From an uncultured Fluviicola sp. (GTDB lineage: Bacteria > Bacteroidota > Bacteroidia > Flavobacteriales_D > Crocinitomicaceae): a DNA stretch of 54,091 bases. Shown here in pieces: positions 8,220 to 17,066 of this stretch. The DNA is taken from positions 1 through 54,091 of the forward strand of contig CAJVYC010000018.1 in assembly GCA_913009205.1 (NCBI GenBank), in the 5' to 3' direction. Below the pieces are notes generated by a model. It searched no databases. It was not told where the DNA came from and saw nothing but the letters and a program-made list of their open reading frames with translations. How positions within the stretch are numbered: position 1 is the first letter of the stretch; each line of letters opens with the position of its first letter. Made by a program: the position numbers and the translations under genes.

Positions 8220-8768
8220 ATGAAATTTTTACTAACAGTATTTATCTTAACCATTCTTCTTTTTTCCTGCGCCCAAGATGTCAATGTAACTTCTAAAGAA
8301 AAGGTGAAGAATGAAATTTCAGATCAAGAAAAGCACGTTTCCAAGCTTTCTAAGGATCTTGAAAAAAGAAAAGAAACGGTCTTGGCCAAAGGAGAGTTAG
8401 TAGATGTTCTCTTGAGTTTTCATCAAAAATACCCTAAGGATGATTATTCAGCCAATTGCCTTTCAAAGGTTGTTATGCTTTCCACTGGATTAGATGATGT
8501 CGACATGGCAACAGCTTATGCCGATACTTTAATTGATAAATACCCTAAGTTTGTAGACCGTTCTCAAATCATTGAAATTCAAATTGTAGCCTATGAAATT
8601 TCAATAACCCCAAGAGATACAGAGAAAATCAAAAAGTATTTAAATCTTTGGTTAAAAGAGAATACGAAAGCAAATAAGGAAAAAATTTCTGAAATGAAAT
8701 ACCATTTAGAAAACGTGGAAACGCCTCTAATAGATAGACTCGGTGAAAATATGGTTGATTTAAATTAG
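8220..8768 (+). CDS. Putative lipoprotein with TPR-like helical region
   Basis: 182 residues beginning directly after the def stop codon (TAGATG). MKFLLTVFILTILLFSCAQ has a lipoprotein signal with the lipobox LFSC (Cys17). The mature part is charged and helical: a coiled-coil-like stretch (about 25-58, KVKNEISDQEKHVSKLSKD) and then helical pairs such as LLSFHQKYPKDDYSANCLSK and ATAYADTLIDKYPKF that look like TPR units. No catalytic motif seen. Such small TPR lipoproteins are common in Bacteroidota envelopes; the function is unknown. Confidence 0.65.
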   Translation: MKFLLTVFILTILLFSCAQDVNVTSKEKVKNEISDQEKHVSKLSKDLEKRKETVLAKGELVDVLLSFHQKYPKDDYSANCLSKVVMLSTGLDDVDMATAYADTLIDKYPKFVDRSQIIEIQIVAYEISITPRDTEKIKKYLNLWLKENTKANKEKISEMKYHLENVETPLIDRLGENMVDLN

Positions 8769-8815
8769 GCCTGTTAACGATGTGTTAAAAAACATTTTAA
8801 TCGGAATTGTTGCAT

Positions 8816-8823
8816 TATATTTG
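8816..8823 (+). promoter_or_regulatory. -7 promoter element TATATTTG of the DUF1573 gene
   Basis: TATATTTG fits the TAnnTTTG consensus exactly, 34 nt before the DUF1573 ATG at 8858, giving a leader of about 30 nt. It also lies inside the longer open frame that starts at 8807, which argues for the downstream ATG. Confidence 0.55.
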
Positions 8824-8857
8824 GTACTGTATTTCGAAACTAAAAAAAAACAACAAT

Positions 8858-9298
8858 ATGAAAAAGGCATTATTTTCTTTACTAATGATTTTTGTAGCAG
8901 CAGCTGGAACTACAGCAATTGCACAAGAAGTTAAAAACGGAGCAAAACTTGATTTTGAAAAAGATGTTCACGATTACGGAACTGTTGAAAACGGTGGTAA
9001 CGGTACATGTACTTTCGAATTCACTAATACAGGAAATGCACCTTTGATTATTTCAAACGCAAAAGGATCTTGTGGATGTACTGTTCCTTCTTGGCCTAAA
9101 GAACCAATCGCTCCTGGAGCAATGTCTAAGATTACTGTAAAGTATGACACAAAACGTCCAGGTGCTATTAACAAAAGTGTTACAATTACTTCTAATGCGG
9201 TGAATGAGCCAACGAAAGTTATAAGAATTAAAGGTAACGTTAAGGCGAAGCCAGTAAGTGGAGCACCAACGAATCCAGCCGGTCCTTCAAACAACTAA
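8858..9298 (+). CDS. Secreted DUF1573 domain protein
   Basis: 146 residues from the ATG preceded by an A-rich leader. The signal peptide is about 1-21 (MKKALFSLLMIF to AIAQ). A single DUF1573 domain follows: FEKDVHDYGTVENGG, CTFEFTNTGNAPLIISNAKG, SCGCTVPSWPKEPIAPG, ITVKYDTKRPGAINKSVTI and KVIRIKGNV. DUF1573 is an immunoglobulin-like (ASH/HYDIN-related) fold with a conserved SCGCT motif, found in exported Bacteroidota proteins; its role is unknown. The protein ends in a short Pro/Asn-rich tail. A degraded second gene of the same family begins right at its stop codon. Confidence 0.85.
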   Translation: MKKALFSLLMIFVAAAGTTAIAQEVKNGAKLDFEKDVHDYGTVENGGNGTCTFEFTNTGNAPLIISNAKGSCGCTVPSWPKEPIAPGAMSKITVKYDTKRPGAINKSVTITSNAVNEPTKVIRIKGNVKAKPVSGAPTNPAGPSNN

Positions 9299-9728
9299 AT
9301 TAGGCTATTTTATACGATCATAATTATAGCATTGAATTCCGCCCTTGTCTTCGGACAGGAGGCGGAATTTAGTATAGATAAGTCTGTACACAAATTTCCA
9401 AAGACCGCAGAAGGTGTTCTTCTAGAACATAATTACACAATTACAAACAGTCGAATTTGGTGGAGATGGAGTTTGCTACTTCGAAGTCACAAATACAGGC
9501 AATGCACCATTAATTCTTTCCAATGTAAAAGGTTCATGTCAATGCACAGTTCCAACTTGGCCGAAAGAACCAATTGTACCGCGTAGAACACCGAAAATTA
9601 AAGTGAAGTACAACACGATTAGAGCCGGGGAAATCAATAAAAGTGTTACGATTACTTCAAACGCTACAAACACACCAACGAAAGTTGTTCGGATAAAAGG
9701 AAATGTTTCAGCGAAGGCATCAGATTGA
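9299..9728 (+). pseudogene. Broken tandem copy of a DUF1573 protein gene
   Basis: Right after the upstream TAA the frame reads I-R-L-F-Y-T-I-I-I-I-A-L-N-S-A-L-V-F-G-Q, a signal peptide whose first codon is ATT where ATG would be expected. It continues as EAEFSIDKSVHKFPKTAEG and HNYTITNS, the start of a DUF1573 domain. Then the frame is lost, and another frame resumes from about 9455 with GVCYFEVTNTGNAPLILSNV, SCQCTVPTWPKEPIVP and TPTKVVRIKGNV up to TGA at 9726-9728. The second half is close to the intact neighbour, but the first half is not. The original was probably a two-domain protein that lost most of domain one by deletion, shifted frame, and lost its start codon. Confidence 0.8.
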
Positions 9729-10045
9729 GTTCCTGTGAATAAGGGCGGATCGAAGAGTTAATAGGGTAATTATGAGTTATGGGTTGATTCCCAGATTAAA
9801 TTAGACTGAAAGAATCAAAGTTTAAAAAAAATCATAACTCATCATCTCAAAAACATGTAAATCAACTTATAGTCCGTATTGAAAACTTATTAATATTTTG
9901 TTGCAATAAAATGTGTTTTAGCTTCGAGACTCCAAGAATAAATCGTATCTTCTTTTAATTTCGATATTTATTTTTGCCAAAGACTAAGTTTCGTTAGTTT
10001 TATACTTAGAATTTATACTACTATAAATTTCAGATTTAAATTGAT
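9729..10045. other. Intergenic region with a 10-bp inverted repeat
   Basis: 317 bp without a gene. ATGAGTTATG (9772-9781) is repeated in inverse as CATAACTCAT (9833-9842), 51 nt apart, with no following T run, so it is not a normal terminator. A TATTTTTG that resembles a -7 element is at 9969-9976, about 70 nt before the KAS III-like gene; support for it is weak. Otherwise AT-rich with nothing I can name. Confidence 0.5.
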
Positions 10046-11113
10046 ATGCTAAATTCAGTGATTACAGGTTCGGGAGCTTATATCCCTGAGATAGTAGTGA
10101 AGAATAGCGACTTCATTACAAATGACTTCTTCAATGCATCAGGAGAGAAAATTGAAACTGACAGCAAAGAAATCATTCGAAAATTTCAAGAAATAACGGG
10201 TATTAATTCTCGACGTTATCTTCGAGAATCTCAATCATGTTCAGATATTGCAAGTATTGCAGGGAAGAATGCAATTGAAAATGCAGGAATTGATCCAGAA
10301 GAAATTGATATGATTATTGTGGCCCAAAACTTTGGTGATGTAATCAAAGGTTCACATCAATCCGACAATGTGCCAAGTATCGCATCTCGTGTAAAGCACC
10401 AACTGGGAATCAAAAATGAATTTTGCGTGCCTTATGATATTATATTTGGTTGCCCTGGCTGGGTTCAAGGAATGATTCAAGCACACATGTTCATTCAGTT
10501 GGGTGAAGCGAAAAAATGTTTGGTTATTGGATCGGAAGCGCTATCTAGAGTTGTAGATCCGAATGACAGAGATACTATGATATTTGCCGATGGAGCAGGA
10601 GCAGTTGTTCTTGAGGCAAAAGAAGAGAATGAAAGAAGAGGCATACTTACGCATGCAACTGTTTCACATACTCGAGATGAAAAGGACTTTTTATACATGG
10701 GAGAGAGTTATAAAAAGAACGATAATCCAATAAAGTACATCAAAATGAATGGGCATCGAATCTATTCATATGCGCTCACACAAGTTCCAGAGGCGATAAA
10801 ATATTGTTTAGATAAAATAGATTTACACCTGTCTGAAGTGGATAAAATATTAATCCACCAAGCGAATGAGAAAATGGACGAAGCTATTGTCAAACGTTTA
10901 TACCGAGCATTTAAATTAAACGACGTTCCAAAAGGTATTATGCCTATGACTATCGATAAACTCGGAAATAGCTCTGTCGCAACTGTTCCAACATTATACG
11001 ATATGATAATGCGTGGTAAAATGTCAGAACATTCAATCAATAAAAATGATATAATACTCTTCGCGTCAGTTGGTGCAGGAATGAATATTAATTGTATTGC
11101 ATACAAAAGCTAA
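10046..11113 (+). CDS. 3-oxoacyl-ACP synthase III (KAS III/FabH-like) family protein
   Basis: 355 residues with the complete condensing-enzyme active site of the FabH class: Cys136 in FGCPGWVQG, His271 in ILIHQAN and Asn308 in KLGNSSVAT. ADGAGAVVLE (181-190) and FASVGAGMNINC near the end are also typical. The Asn-rich stretch and SGEKIETDSKEIIRKFQEIT near the N-terminus are seen in a Bacteroidota subgroup of KAS III-like enzymes apart from canonical FabH, so I give no gene symbol. It would condense an acyl-CoA or acyl-ACP starter with malonyl-ACP. It stands alone, so a dedicated pathway cannot be deduced; initiation of branched or special fatty acids is possible. Confidence 0.82.
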   Translation: MLNSVITGSGAYIPEIVVKNSDFITNDFFNASGEKIETDSKEIIRKFQEITGINSRRYLRESQSCSDIASIAGKNAIENAGIDPEEIDMIIVAQNFGDVIKGSHQSDNVPSIASRVKHQLGIKNEFCVPYDIIFGCPGWVQGMIQAHMFIQLGEAKKCLVIGSEALSRVVDPNDRDTMIFADGAGAVVLEAKEENERRGILTHATVSHTRDEKDFLYMGESYKKNDNPIKYIKMNGHRIYSYALTQVPEAIKYCLDKIDLHLSEVDKILIHQANEKMDEAIVKRLYRAFKLNDVPKGIMPMTIDKLGNSSVATVPTLYDMIMRGKMSEHSINKNDIILFASVGAGMNINCIAYKS

Positions 11114-11258
11114 CAAGAGCCTCTTATTTATCAAGCATCGTCAAATGGATTTTTGAGTGAAGTTATGATACCGATTTACAAATTGTTAATATCTCTTCGA
11201 TAATTGTCATCGCCAAAAATTGAATTTTCCTTAGCTTTACTTACGCTAAAAGCATTGC

Positions 11259-14200
11259 ATGTATATAATATTTGATACAGAAACTACGGGTCTTCCCAGA
11301 CAATGGAAGGCTCCGATAAGTGATACAGATAACTGGCCAAGAGTGGTTCAGATTGCATGGCAATTACACGATGACATGGGAACACTCGTCGAAAGCAAAG
11401 ATTATTTAATTGCACCTGACGGGTACAATATCCCATACGATTCAGAACAGATTCACGGTATTTCAACAGCACTTGCGCTCGATCAAGGTGTGTCGCTTAA
11501 AGATGTTCTCGTTGAATTCAATGAAGACTTAGCGAAAGCAAAATTCGTCGTTGGACAGAATGTCAAGTTCGACTTGAATGTTTGGGGGTGTGAATACGTT
11601 CGTTATGAGATGGACACGCCAATGGGAGATATGGCTGTTCTCGATACGTGTTCGGAAGTTACGGCGAAATTATGTCAGTTGCCTGGAGGTAGAGGAGGTC
11701 GTTTTAAACTTCCAACCTTGTCCGAGCTTCACAAGTATTTGTTTGATAGTGCGTTTTCTGAGGCGCATAATGCCACAGCCGATGTTGAAGCGACAACGAG
11801 ATGTTTCTTTGAATTGGTTCGAAGAGGTGTTTTCTTACCAGAAGAACTTCAGCAAGAAGAACGATATATTGAAAACTTTAAGGAATTCAATCCAAAACCA
11901 ATTGGGTTAATCGGACTTGAACACCTTAATCTTAAGAAAGAAAGTGCAAAGCTTAAAACGGAATCGGATGCAGCCCAAGCAATTTCTGACGATGTGAAAT
12001 CAGAAGTGCTAGGCGAACTTGCAGGATATTCGTTTGCACATCTCCACAACCATACACAGTTCTCAATTCTACAATCCACCATTAACGTAAATGGGTTGGT
12101 GAAGAAGGCAGGTGAACATAAAATGCGCGCTGTAGCTTTAACAGATACAGGAAACATGATGGCTGCATTTCACTTCGAAAGAGCAGTTGGGGCTTTCAAT
12201 AAGGACATACAAGATAAAAGAAAAGAAGCCGAAGAAAAAGGCGAAGAATTTGATGGTGCTGAAATGATGCCAATCATTGGATGTGAATTTAACGTTTGCC
12301 GTGATATGCATGATAAATCCCAAAAAGACAATGGGTATCAAGTGGTATTGCTCGCGAAGAACAAGGCCGGTTATCACAACATGATCAAATTGGCTTCTAT
12401 GGCATATACTGAAGGAATGTATTATGTTCCTAGGGTTGATAAGAAAGCAATTGAGCAATACAAAGAAAATATCATGGTGCTCACTGGGAACCTTTATGGT
12501 GAAGTGCCGAGTTTGATATTAAATGTTGGTGAAACGCAAGCCGAAGAAGCCTTGATTTGGTGGAAAGAGCAATTTGGTGACGACTTGTATGTTGAGATTA
12601 TGCGACATGGGCAAGAGAACGAAGACCGTGTTAATGGAACGCTGATGAGTCTCGCGAGGAAACACAAGGTTAAACTGGTTGCGAGTAACAATACGTATTA
12701 CGCAGATAAAAAAGATGCCGAAGCACACGATGTTTTACTGTGTGTGAAAGACAATAACCTCGTTTCTACGCCGATAGGAAGAGGTAGAGGATTTAGATAT
12801 GGTTTGGATAACGAAGAGTATTATTTCAAGTCGCAAGAGCAGATGAAAGAATTGTTTGTGGATGTTCCAGAATCAATTAAAAGTATCGATGAAATTATTG
12901 ATAAATGTGAACATTATTCATTGGCAAGAGAGGTTCTGCTTCCTGCCTTCGATATTCCTGCAGAATTTACAGATCCTTTGGATAAAGGGGATGGAGGGAA
13001 ACGCGGTGAGAACAATTATTTACGTCATTTAACTTATGTGGGGGCTAAAGAACGTTACGGAGAAATAACTTCGGAAGTTTCCACTCGAATTGATTTTGAA
13101 TTAGAAACTGTTACAAATACTGGATATCCAGGGTACTTCTTAATAGTTTGGGATTTCCTAGTAGCTGCGAGAGAAATGGGTGTTTCTGTTGGGCCTGGAA
13201 GGGGCTCGGCAGCAGGCTCTGTTGTGGCGTATTGTTTAAAGATAACGAATATTGATCCTCTTGAGTATGACCTTCTTTTTGAGCGTTTCTTGAATCCAGA
13301 TCGTATTTCGATGCCGGATATCGATATTGATTTTGATGATGAAGGACGAGGCCGTGTTATCCAATGGGTAATTGATAAATACGGCTCAAATCAAGTGGCT
13401 CAGATTATCACCTATGGTACAATGGCCGCTAAATCGTCTATTAGAGATACGGCCAGAGTAATGGATTTACCGCTTTTTGACGCCGATAGAATCGCAAAAT
13501 TAATTCCGGACATTTCATTGAAAAAACTGTTCGGTTTATCAGATCCCGAGCTTCGAGATAAGTTAAAAAACAACCAAGAAGATATTCAGAGAGCGAATGA
13601 GCTGAAGGTCATTGCTCAAGGCGCTGATCTTTCTGCTGAAGTCATTAACCGTGCGCGAGAACTCGAAGGATCTGTTCGGAATACTGGAATTCACGCCTGC
13701 GGAGTAATTATCACTCCCGATGATATTACGAATTACGTTCCCGTTGCGCTGGCGAAGGATTCACAAATGTATTGCACGCAATTCGATAACTCGGTTGCAG
13801 AAGACGCAGGATTACTGAAAATGGATTTCTTGGGATTGAAAACATTAACGCTTATTAAACATGCAGTGCGTAATGTGAAATACCGTCATCCAGATGTCGA
13901 TTTGGTTCCCGATGATTTCCCAATTGACGATGAAAAAACATACGAGCTTTTTCAGAAAGGTGAAACCGTAGGGATTTTCCAATATGAATCTGCTGGAATG
14001 CAGAAATATATGAGGGAATTAAAACCGACTGTATTTGCCGATTTAATAGCAATGAACGCCCTTTACAGACCGGGGCCGCTTGAATATATTCCGTCGTTTA
14101 TTAAACGTAAACACGGCGAAGAAGAAATTATCTATGATGTTGACGCTTGCGAAGAGTACTTAAGCGAAACGTACGGAATTACGGTTTATCAGGAGCAAGT

Positions 14201-15626
14201 AATGCTTCTTTCGCAAAAGCTCGCGGGATTCTCAAAAGGGGAAGCCGATACCCTCCGTAAAGCGATGGGTAAGAAGCAAAAGTATATTCTAGATAAAATG
14301 AGACCCGCGTTCCTGGAGCGTGGTGGCGAGAATGGACACAATGTTGACGCACTTGAAAAGATTTGGCGGGATTGGGAGGCTTTTGCATCCTATGCATTTA
14401 ACAAGTCGCACTCTACGTGTTATGCTTGGATTGCCTACCAAACGGCCTATTTAAAAGCAAATTATCCTGCTGAATATATGGCGTCTGTGTTGAGTAACAA
14501 CATGAGCGACATCAAGCAAGTAACCTTCTTTATGGAGGAATGCAAGCGGATGGGAATTGAAGTTCTTGGACCCGATGTTAATGAATCCATTCATGAATTT
14601 ACAGTGAATGCTGCTGGAGCCATTCGGTTTGGTTTGGGTGCTATTAAAGGATTGGGATCGGCTCCCGTAGATGAGTTGATTTCGACACGAAATGAAGGTG
14701 GAAACTTCACCAGTATTTTTGACCTTGCCAAACGCGTTAACCTTCGGGTTTGTAGTAAAAAGGCATTTGAAAGTATGGCTTATGCCGGTGGTTTTGATGG
14801 GTTCACAAAAATTCACAGAGCGCAGTATTTCCAAGAAGGAAAAAACCAAAGAACGTTTTTAGAAAGTGTTGTTCGTTTCGGATCGAATTTTCAAGATGCT
14901 GAAAACTCAACGCAAACATCTATTTTTGATCAAGGATCAGGAGAATCTTTGCCCGAACCACTTGTTCCAGAAGCTGAAGAGTGGGGAAATATCTACGCGT
15001 TGAACAAGGAAAAAGAAGTTATTGGAATCTTTATTTCTGGGCATCCGTTGGATGATTTCCGACTGGAAATTGATTCGTTTTGTAATGGATATGTAGGTAT
15101 GCTAACCAACATGGAAGAGCACCGAAACAAAGACGTTTTGATTGCCGGAATTGTATCGGATGCGGAACATCGTTTTACCAAAAAAGGAGATCCTTTTGGA
15201 ACCATCACGTTGGAGGATTACAACGATTCGTACAAGATCTTCCTGTGGAGAGAAAATTACTTGAAGTACAAACATTTCTTAAGCCCAGGAACATTCGTAG
15301 CGATAAAAGGTAGAGTAGAAGTGCCACCGAGAAGATCCGAGTTGGAATTCTCTATTCATTCTATTGATCTACTACAAACACTTAAAGAAACCAAAGCGAA
15401 TAGCGTTCACTTGAAAGTTTCAACGAAAGATTTGGATCAAATAATGATTACGGATTTGAACAAACTCTTCCTCGAAAATGAAGGAGAATGCCCCGTGCAC
15501 TTCACGATTTTTGACCCCTTAGACGGCGTTGAGGTAAGAATGCCTTCCAAGACGATTAAGATTGGTGTGAGCAATGAGATCTTTAAGAAATTACAAGATT
15601 TTGAGTTGGAGTTTGAGATTAAGTAA
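11259..15626 (+). CDS. dnaE: DNA polymerase III alpha subunit with fused N-terminal 3'-5' exonuclease
   Basis: 1455 residues. Residues 1-195 are a DnaQ-type DEDDh exonuclease: DTETTG (Asp6, Glu8), GQNVKFD (Asp105) and HNATADVEA (His170, Asp175). A linker of about 60 residues leads to the PHP domain starting FAHLHNHTQFS (His261, 263, 265). The C-family polymerase core follows: GPGRGSAAGS near 645, the catalytic pair in MPDIDIDFDDEG (Asp687, Asp689) and KMDFLGLK (Asp856). Then come the fingers (YRPGPLEYIP), helix-hairpin-helix (FGLGAIKGLG) and an OB fold near the C-terminus (IAGIVSDAEHRFTKKGDPFG). It is the replicative polymerase carrying its own proofreading domain in one chain. A possible -7 element TAGCTTTA lies at 11232-11239. 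Confidence 0.95.
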   Translation: MYIIFDTETTGLPRQWKAPISDTDNWPRVVQIAWQLHDDMGTLVESKDYLIAPDGYNIPYDSEQIHGISTALALDQGVSLKDVLVEFNEDLAKAKFVVGQNVKFDLNVWGCEYVRYEMDTPMGDMAVLDTCSEVTAKLCQLPGGRGGRFKLPTLSELHKYLFDSAFSEAHNATADVEATTRCFFELVRRGVFLPEELQQEERYIENFKEFNPKPIGLIGLEHLNLKKESAKLKTESDAAQAISDDVKSEVLGELAGYSFAHLHNHTQFSILQSTINVNGLVKKAGEHKMRAVALTDTGNMMAAFHFERAVGAFNKDIQDKRKEAEEKGEEFDGAEMMPIIGCEFNVCRDMHDKSQKDNGYQVVLLAKNKAGYHNMIKLASMAYTEGMYYVPRVDKKAIEQYKENIMVLTGNLYGEVPSLILNVGETQAEEALIWWKEQFGDDLYVEIMRHGQENEDRVNGTLMSLARKHKVKLVASNNTYYADKKDAEAHDVLLCVKDNNLVSTPIGRGRGFRYGLDNEEYYFKSQEQMKELFVDVPESIKSIDEIIDKCEHYSLAREVLLPAFDIPAEFTDPLDKGDGGKRGENNYLRHLTYVGAKERYGEITSEVSTRIDFELETVTNTGYPGYFLIVWDFLVAAREMGVSVGPGRGSAAGSVVAYCLKITNIDPLEYDLLFERFLNPDRISMPDIDIDFDDEGRGRVIQWVIDKYGSNQVAQIITYGTMAAKSSIRDTARVMDLPLFDADRIAKLIPDISLKKLFGLSDPELRDKLKNNQEDIQRANELKVIAQGADLSAEVINRARELEGSVRNTGIHACGVIITPDDITNYVPVALAKDSQMYCTQFDNSVAEDAGLLKMDFLGLKTLTLIKHAVRNVKYRHPDVDLVPDDFPIDDEKTYELFQKGETVGIFQYESAGMQKYMRELKPTVFADLIAMNALYRPGPLEYIPSFIKRKHGEEEIIYDVDACEEYLSETYGITVYQEQVMLLSQKLAGFSKGEADTLRKAMGKKQKYILDKMRPAFLERGGENGHNVDALEKIWRDWEAFASYAFNKSHSTCYAWIAYQTAYLKANYPAEYMASVLSNNMSDIKQVTFFMEECKRMGIEVLGPDVNESIHEFTVNAAGAIRFGLGAIKGLGSAPVDELISTRNEGGNFTSIFDLAKRVNLRVCSKKAFESMAYAGGFDGFTKIHRAQYFQEGKNQRTFLESVVRFGSNFQDAENSTQTSIFDQGSGESLPEPLVPEAEEWGNIYALNKEKEVIGIFISGHPLDDFRLEIDSFCNGYVGMLTNMEEHRNKDVLIAGIVSDAEHRFTKKGDPFGTITLEDYNDSYKIFLWRENYLKYKHFLSPGTFVAIKGRVEVPPRRSELEFSIHSIDLLQTLKETKANSVHLKVSTKDLDQIMITDLNKLFLENEGECPVHFTIFDPLDGVEVRMPSKTIKIGVSNEIFKKLQDFELEFEIK

Positions 15627-15837
15627 GTTCTCTGAAGTGAAAAGGAATGGAGTACTTTGTTTGCTTATAGTGCATATAGAGTAGTTAAAACCAACTGCCC
15701 ACTCCTGAAAATAAAGCATAAAAACCATTTTTGAAAATTGTCTACTTCGCGGCAATTACCCAAAACAATTCAAATAGTTTAATACTTAATATCAATTGAA
15801 TCTTCAGTTATCACTATTAAGAAGTTCTGGTACTGTA

Positions 15838-16746
15838 TTAAAACAACCCGAACAAATCCCTCAACTGAATCAATTCATCGACTTTATTTGCGCTTCCAGA
15901 TTGTTGAAATGAGGCAATCAAATTCGTCAACATTCGCGTTAAGATCGCTGAATTCGAGCACGGTTCAAAATATTCTCGACTTTCAGGCTTGTTCAAACCA
16001 TTCAAGAATTCCTTGATTTCGTTTTCATCAAAGATTCCTCCTCTAGAGAACGCATTGATGTAGAACAATCCACCGTGAATATTTTCGGTATTAATAATTG
16101 GATTAATGTTGTCTTCGTCCAAGTACGCTAATACAAAGTGATTAGGGAGGTTCACGCCGTAAACCGGCATGTCGAGTGATTGGGCAATAATAGAGTAGAC
16201 CAAACAAAGACTTAAAGGATTTCCCTTTTTTGTTTCTAGCACAACGTTAATGAACGAATTCAAAGGTGAATGAAAATCTTTTGAGTTTCCAGTGAATTTA
16301 TATTTGCCGTAAAACACCTTGTTGAATACACGAACCTTTTCATAAGCTGTTTGGTGTTCATTGAGCTCCAGCCAAATATCTTTTCGAATGTCTTGAATTG
16401 CGTTTCTAACATCTTGATCGTCTTGATTCGGATATTGAAACTTAGAAATGATCAACGAACCCTCCAACAAATCTTTATGTGGGGATTCAATCCAATCTTT
16501 TAACGCCGATTTTATTGATTTGAACTGAATGTCGTGAATTAGATCTTCAATACGCGATTGAAATAACAATCCATAATCTTCTTCCTCCCAAGATGTTTCC
16601 AAGAATGGAATTGCATCCGTTCCGTGTCCCATTAATTCATCACGAACGTGTTCAAAGATGTTTTCGTCTGGGTCTTCGATTAATTGTATTAGAGCCTGTA
16701 TGGATTTTTCATTTTTCACACCTACAAAATTAACGCTGTATTTCAC
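15838..16746 (-). CDS. SirB1-like transglutaminase-fold protein
   Basis: 302 residues, no signal peptide. The central part matches the SirB1/transglutaminase-9 family: SPLNSFINVVLETKKGNPLS, LCLVYSIIAQSLDMPVYGVN, LPNHFVLAYLD. The His of NHFVL and the Asn of the INTEN segment correspond to conserved family positions. The N-terminal ~100 residues (ALIQLIEDPDENIFEHVRDE) look like HEAT-type helices, as in other members, and the C-terminus is helical and TPR-like. No enzymatic activity is established for the family. The gene is isolated on the minus strand between dnaE (convergent) and a region of gene debris. Confidence 0.8.
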   Translation of the reverse strand: MKYSVNFVGVKNEKSIQALIQLIEDPDENIFEHVRDELMGHGTDAIPFLETSWEEEDYGLLFQSRIEDLIHDIQFKSIKSALKDWIESPHKDLLEGSLIISKFQYPNQDDQDVRNAIQDIRKDIWLELNEHQTAYEKVRVFNKVFYGKYKFTGNSKDFHSPLNSFINVVLETKKGNPLSLCLVYSIIAQSLDMPVYGVNLPNHFVLAYLDEDNINPIINTENIHGGLFYINAFSRGGIFDENEIKEFLNGLNKPESREYFEPCSNSAILTRMLTNLIASFQQSGSANKVDELIQLRDLFGLF

Positions 16747-16885
16747 TTGTTTCTGGCATGTCGAAAAAACTTTTGAATGCCAATTTGTTAATTATGTGAA
16801 TAAAATACAAAAAAAGTGAAACCTTTTAGATACAAATGCGTTTACTATATCACGGATCAATTATTAACAATTACAGGTTAGTAGA

Positions 16886-16921
16886 GGGGGTATCGTTTCG
16901 ACGAAGCCCCCTTTTTTTTTG
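16886..16921 (+). terminator. Orphan rho-independent terminator
   Basis: GGGGG (16886-16890) pairs with CCCCC (16907-16911), with weaker internal pairing, followed by about ten T. On the minus strand there is no T run after the hairpin, so it acts on plus-strand transcripts. But no plus-strand gene lies upstream; the neighbouring gene reads the other way. It either ends a small RNA starting somewhere in 16747-16885 or is left from a lost gene. Confidence 0.75.
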
Positions 16922-16988
16922 TTTTTAACTTCTTGAACGGTTTTGGCATGGAATTAGTTTATACTCTTTCAAACCAAAAAATCAAATT

Positions 16989-17066
16989 ATGAAGTTATCA
17001 ATGACACTGTCGATAATGCTAATAGCAGTATTCGCGCAACATAAAAGATCAATGGATCAACTTTAA
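16989..17066 (+). pseudogene. Signal-peptide stub of a lost secreted-protein gene
   Basis: A 25-codon frame: MKLSMTLSIMLIAVFAQ is a good signal peptide and is followed only by HKRSMDQL and a stop. An A-rich ribosome-binding leader (AACCAAAAAATCAAATT) precedes the ATG. The 3' end runs into the end of the inverted patatin fragment, so the downstream part of the gene was apparently replaced at about 17040. Could also be a real 25-residue peptide, but truncation is more likely given the neighbour. Confidence 0.55.

Noticed and set aside
15627-15837. Terminator between the convergent dnaE and SirB1-like genes
   Set aside because: I could find no GC-rich hairpin with a T run in this gap.
16942-16966. 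TTGGCATGGAATTAGTT as a sigma-54 promoter for the signal-peptide stub
   Set aside because: It lacks a good GC at the -12 position and spacing is off; similarity is too weak.
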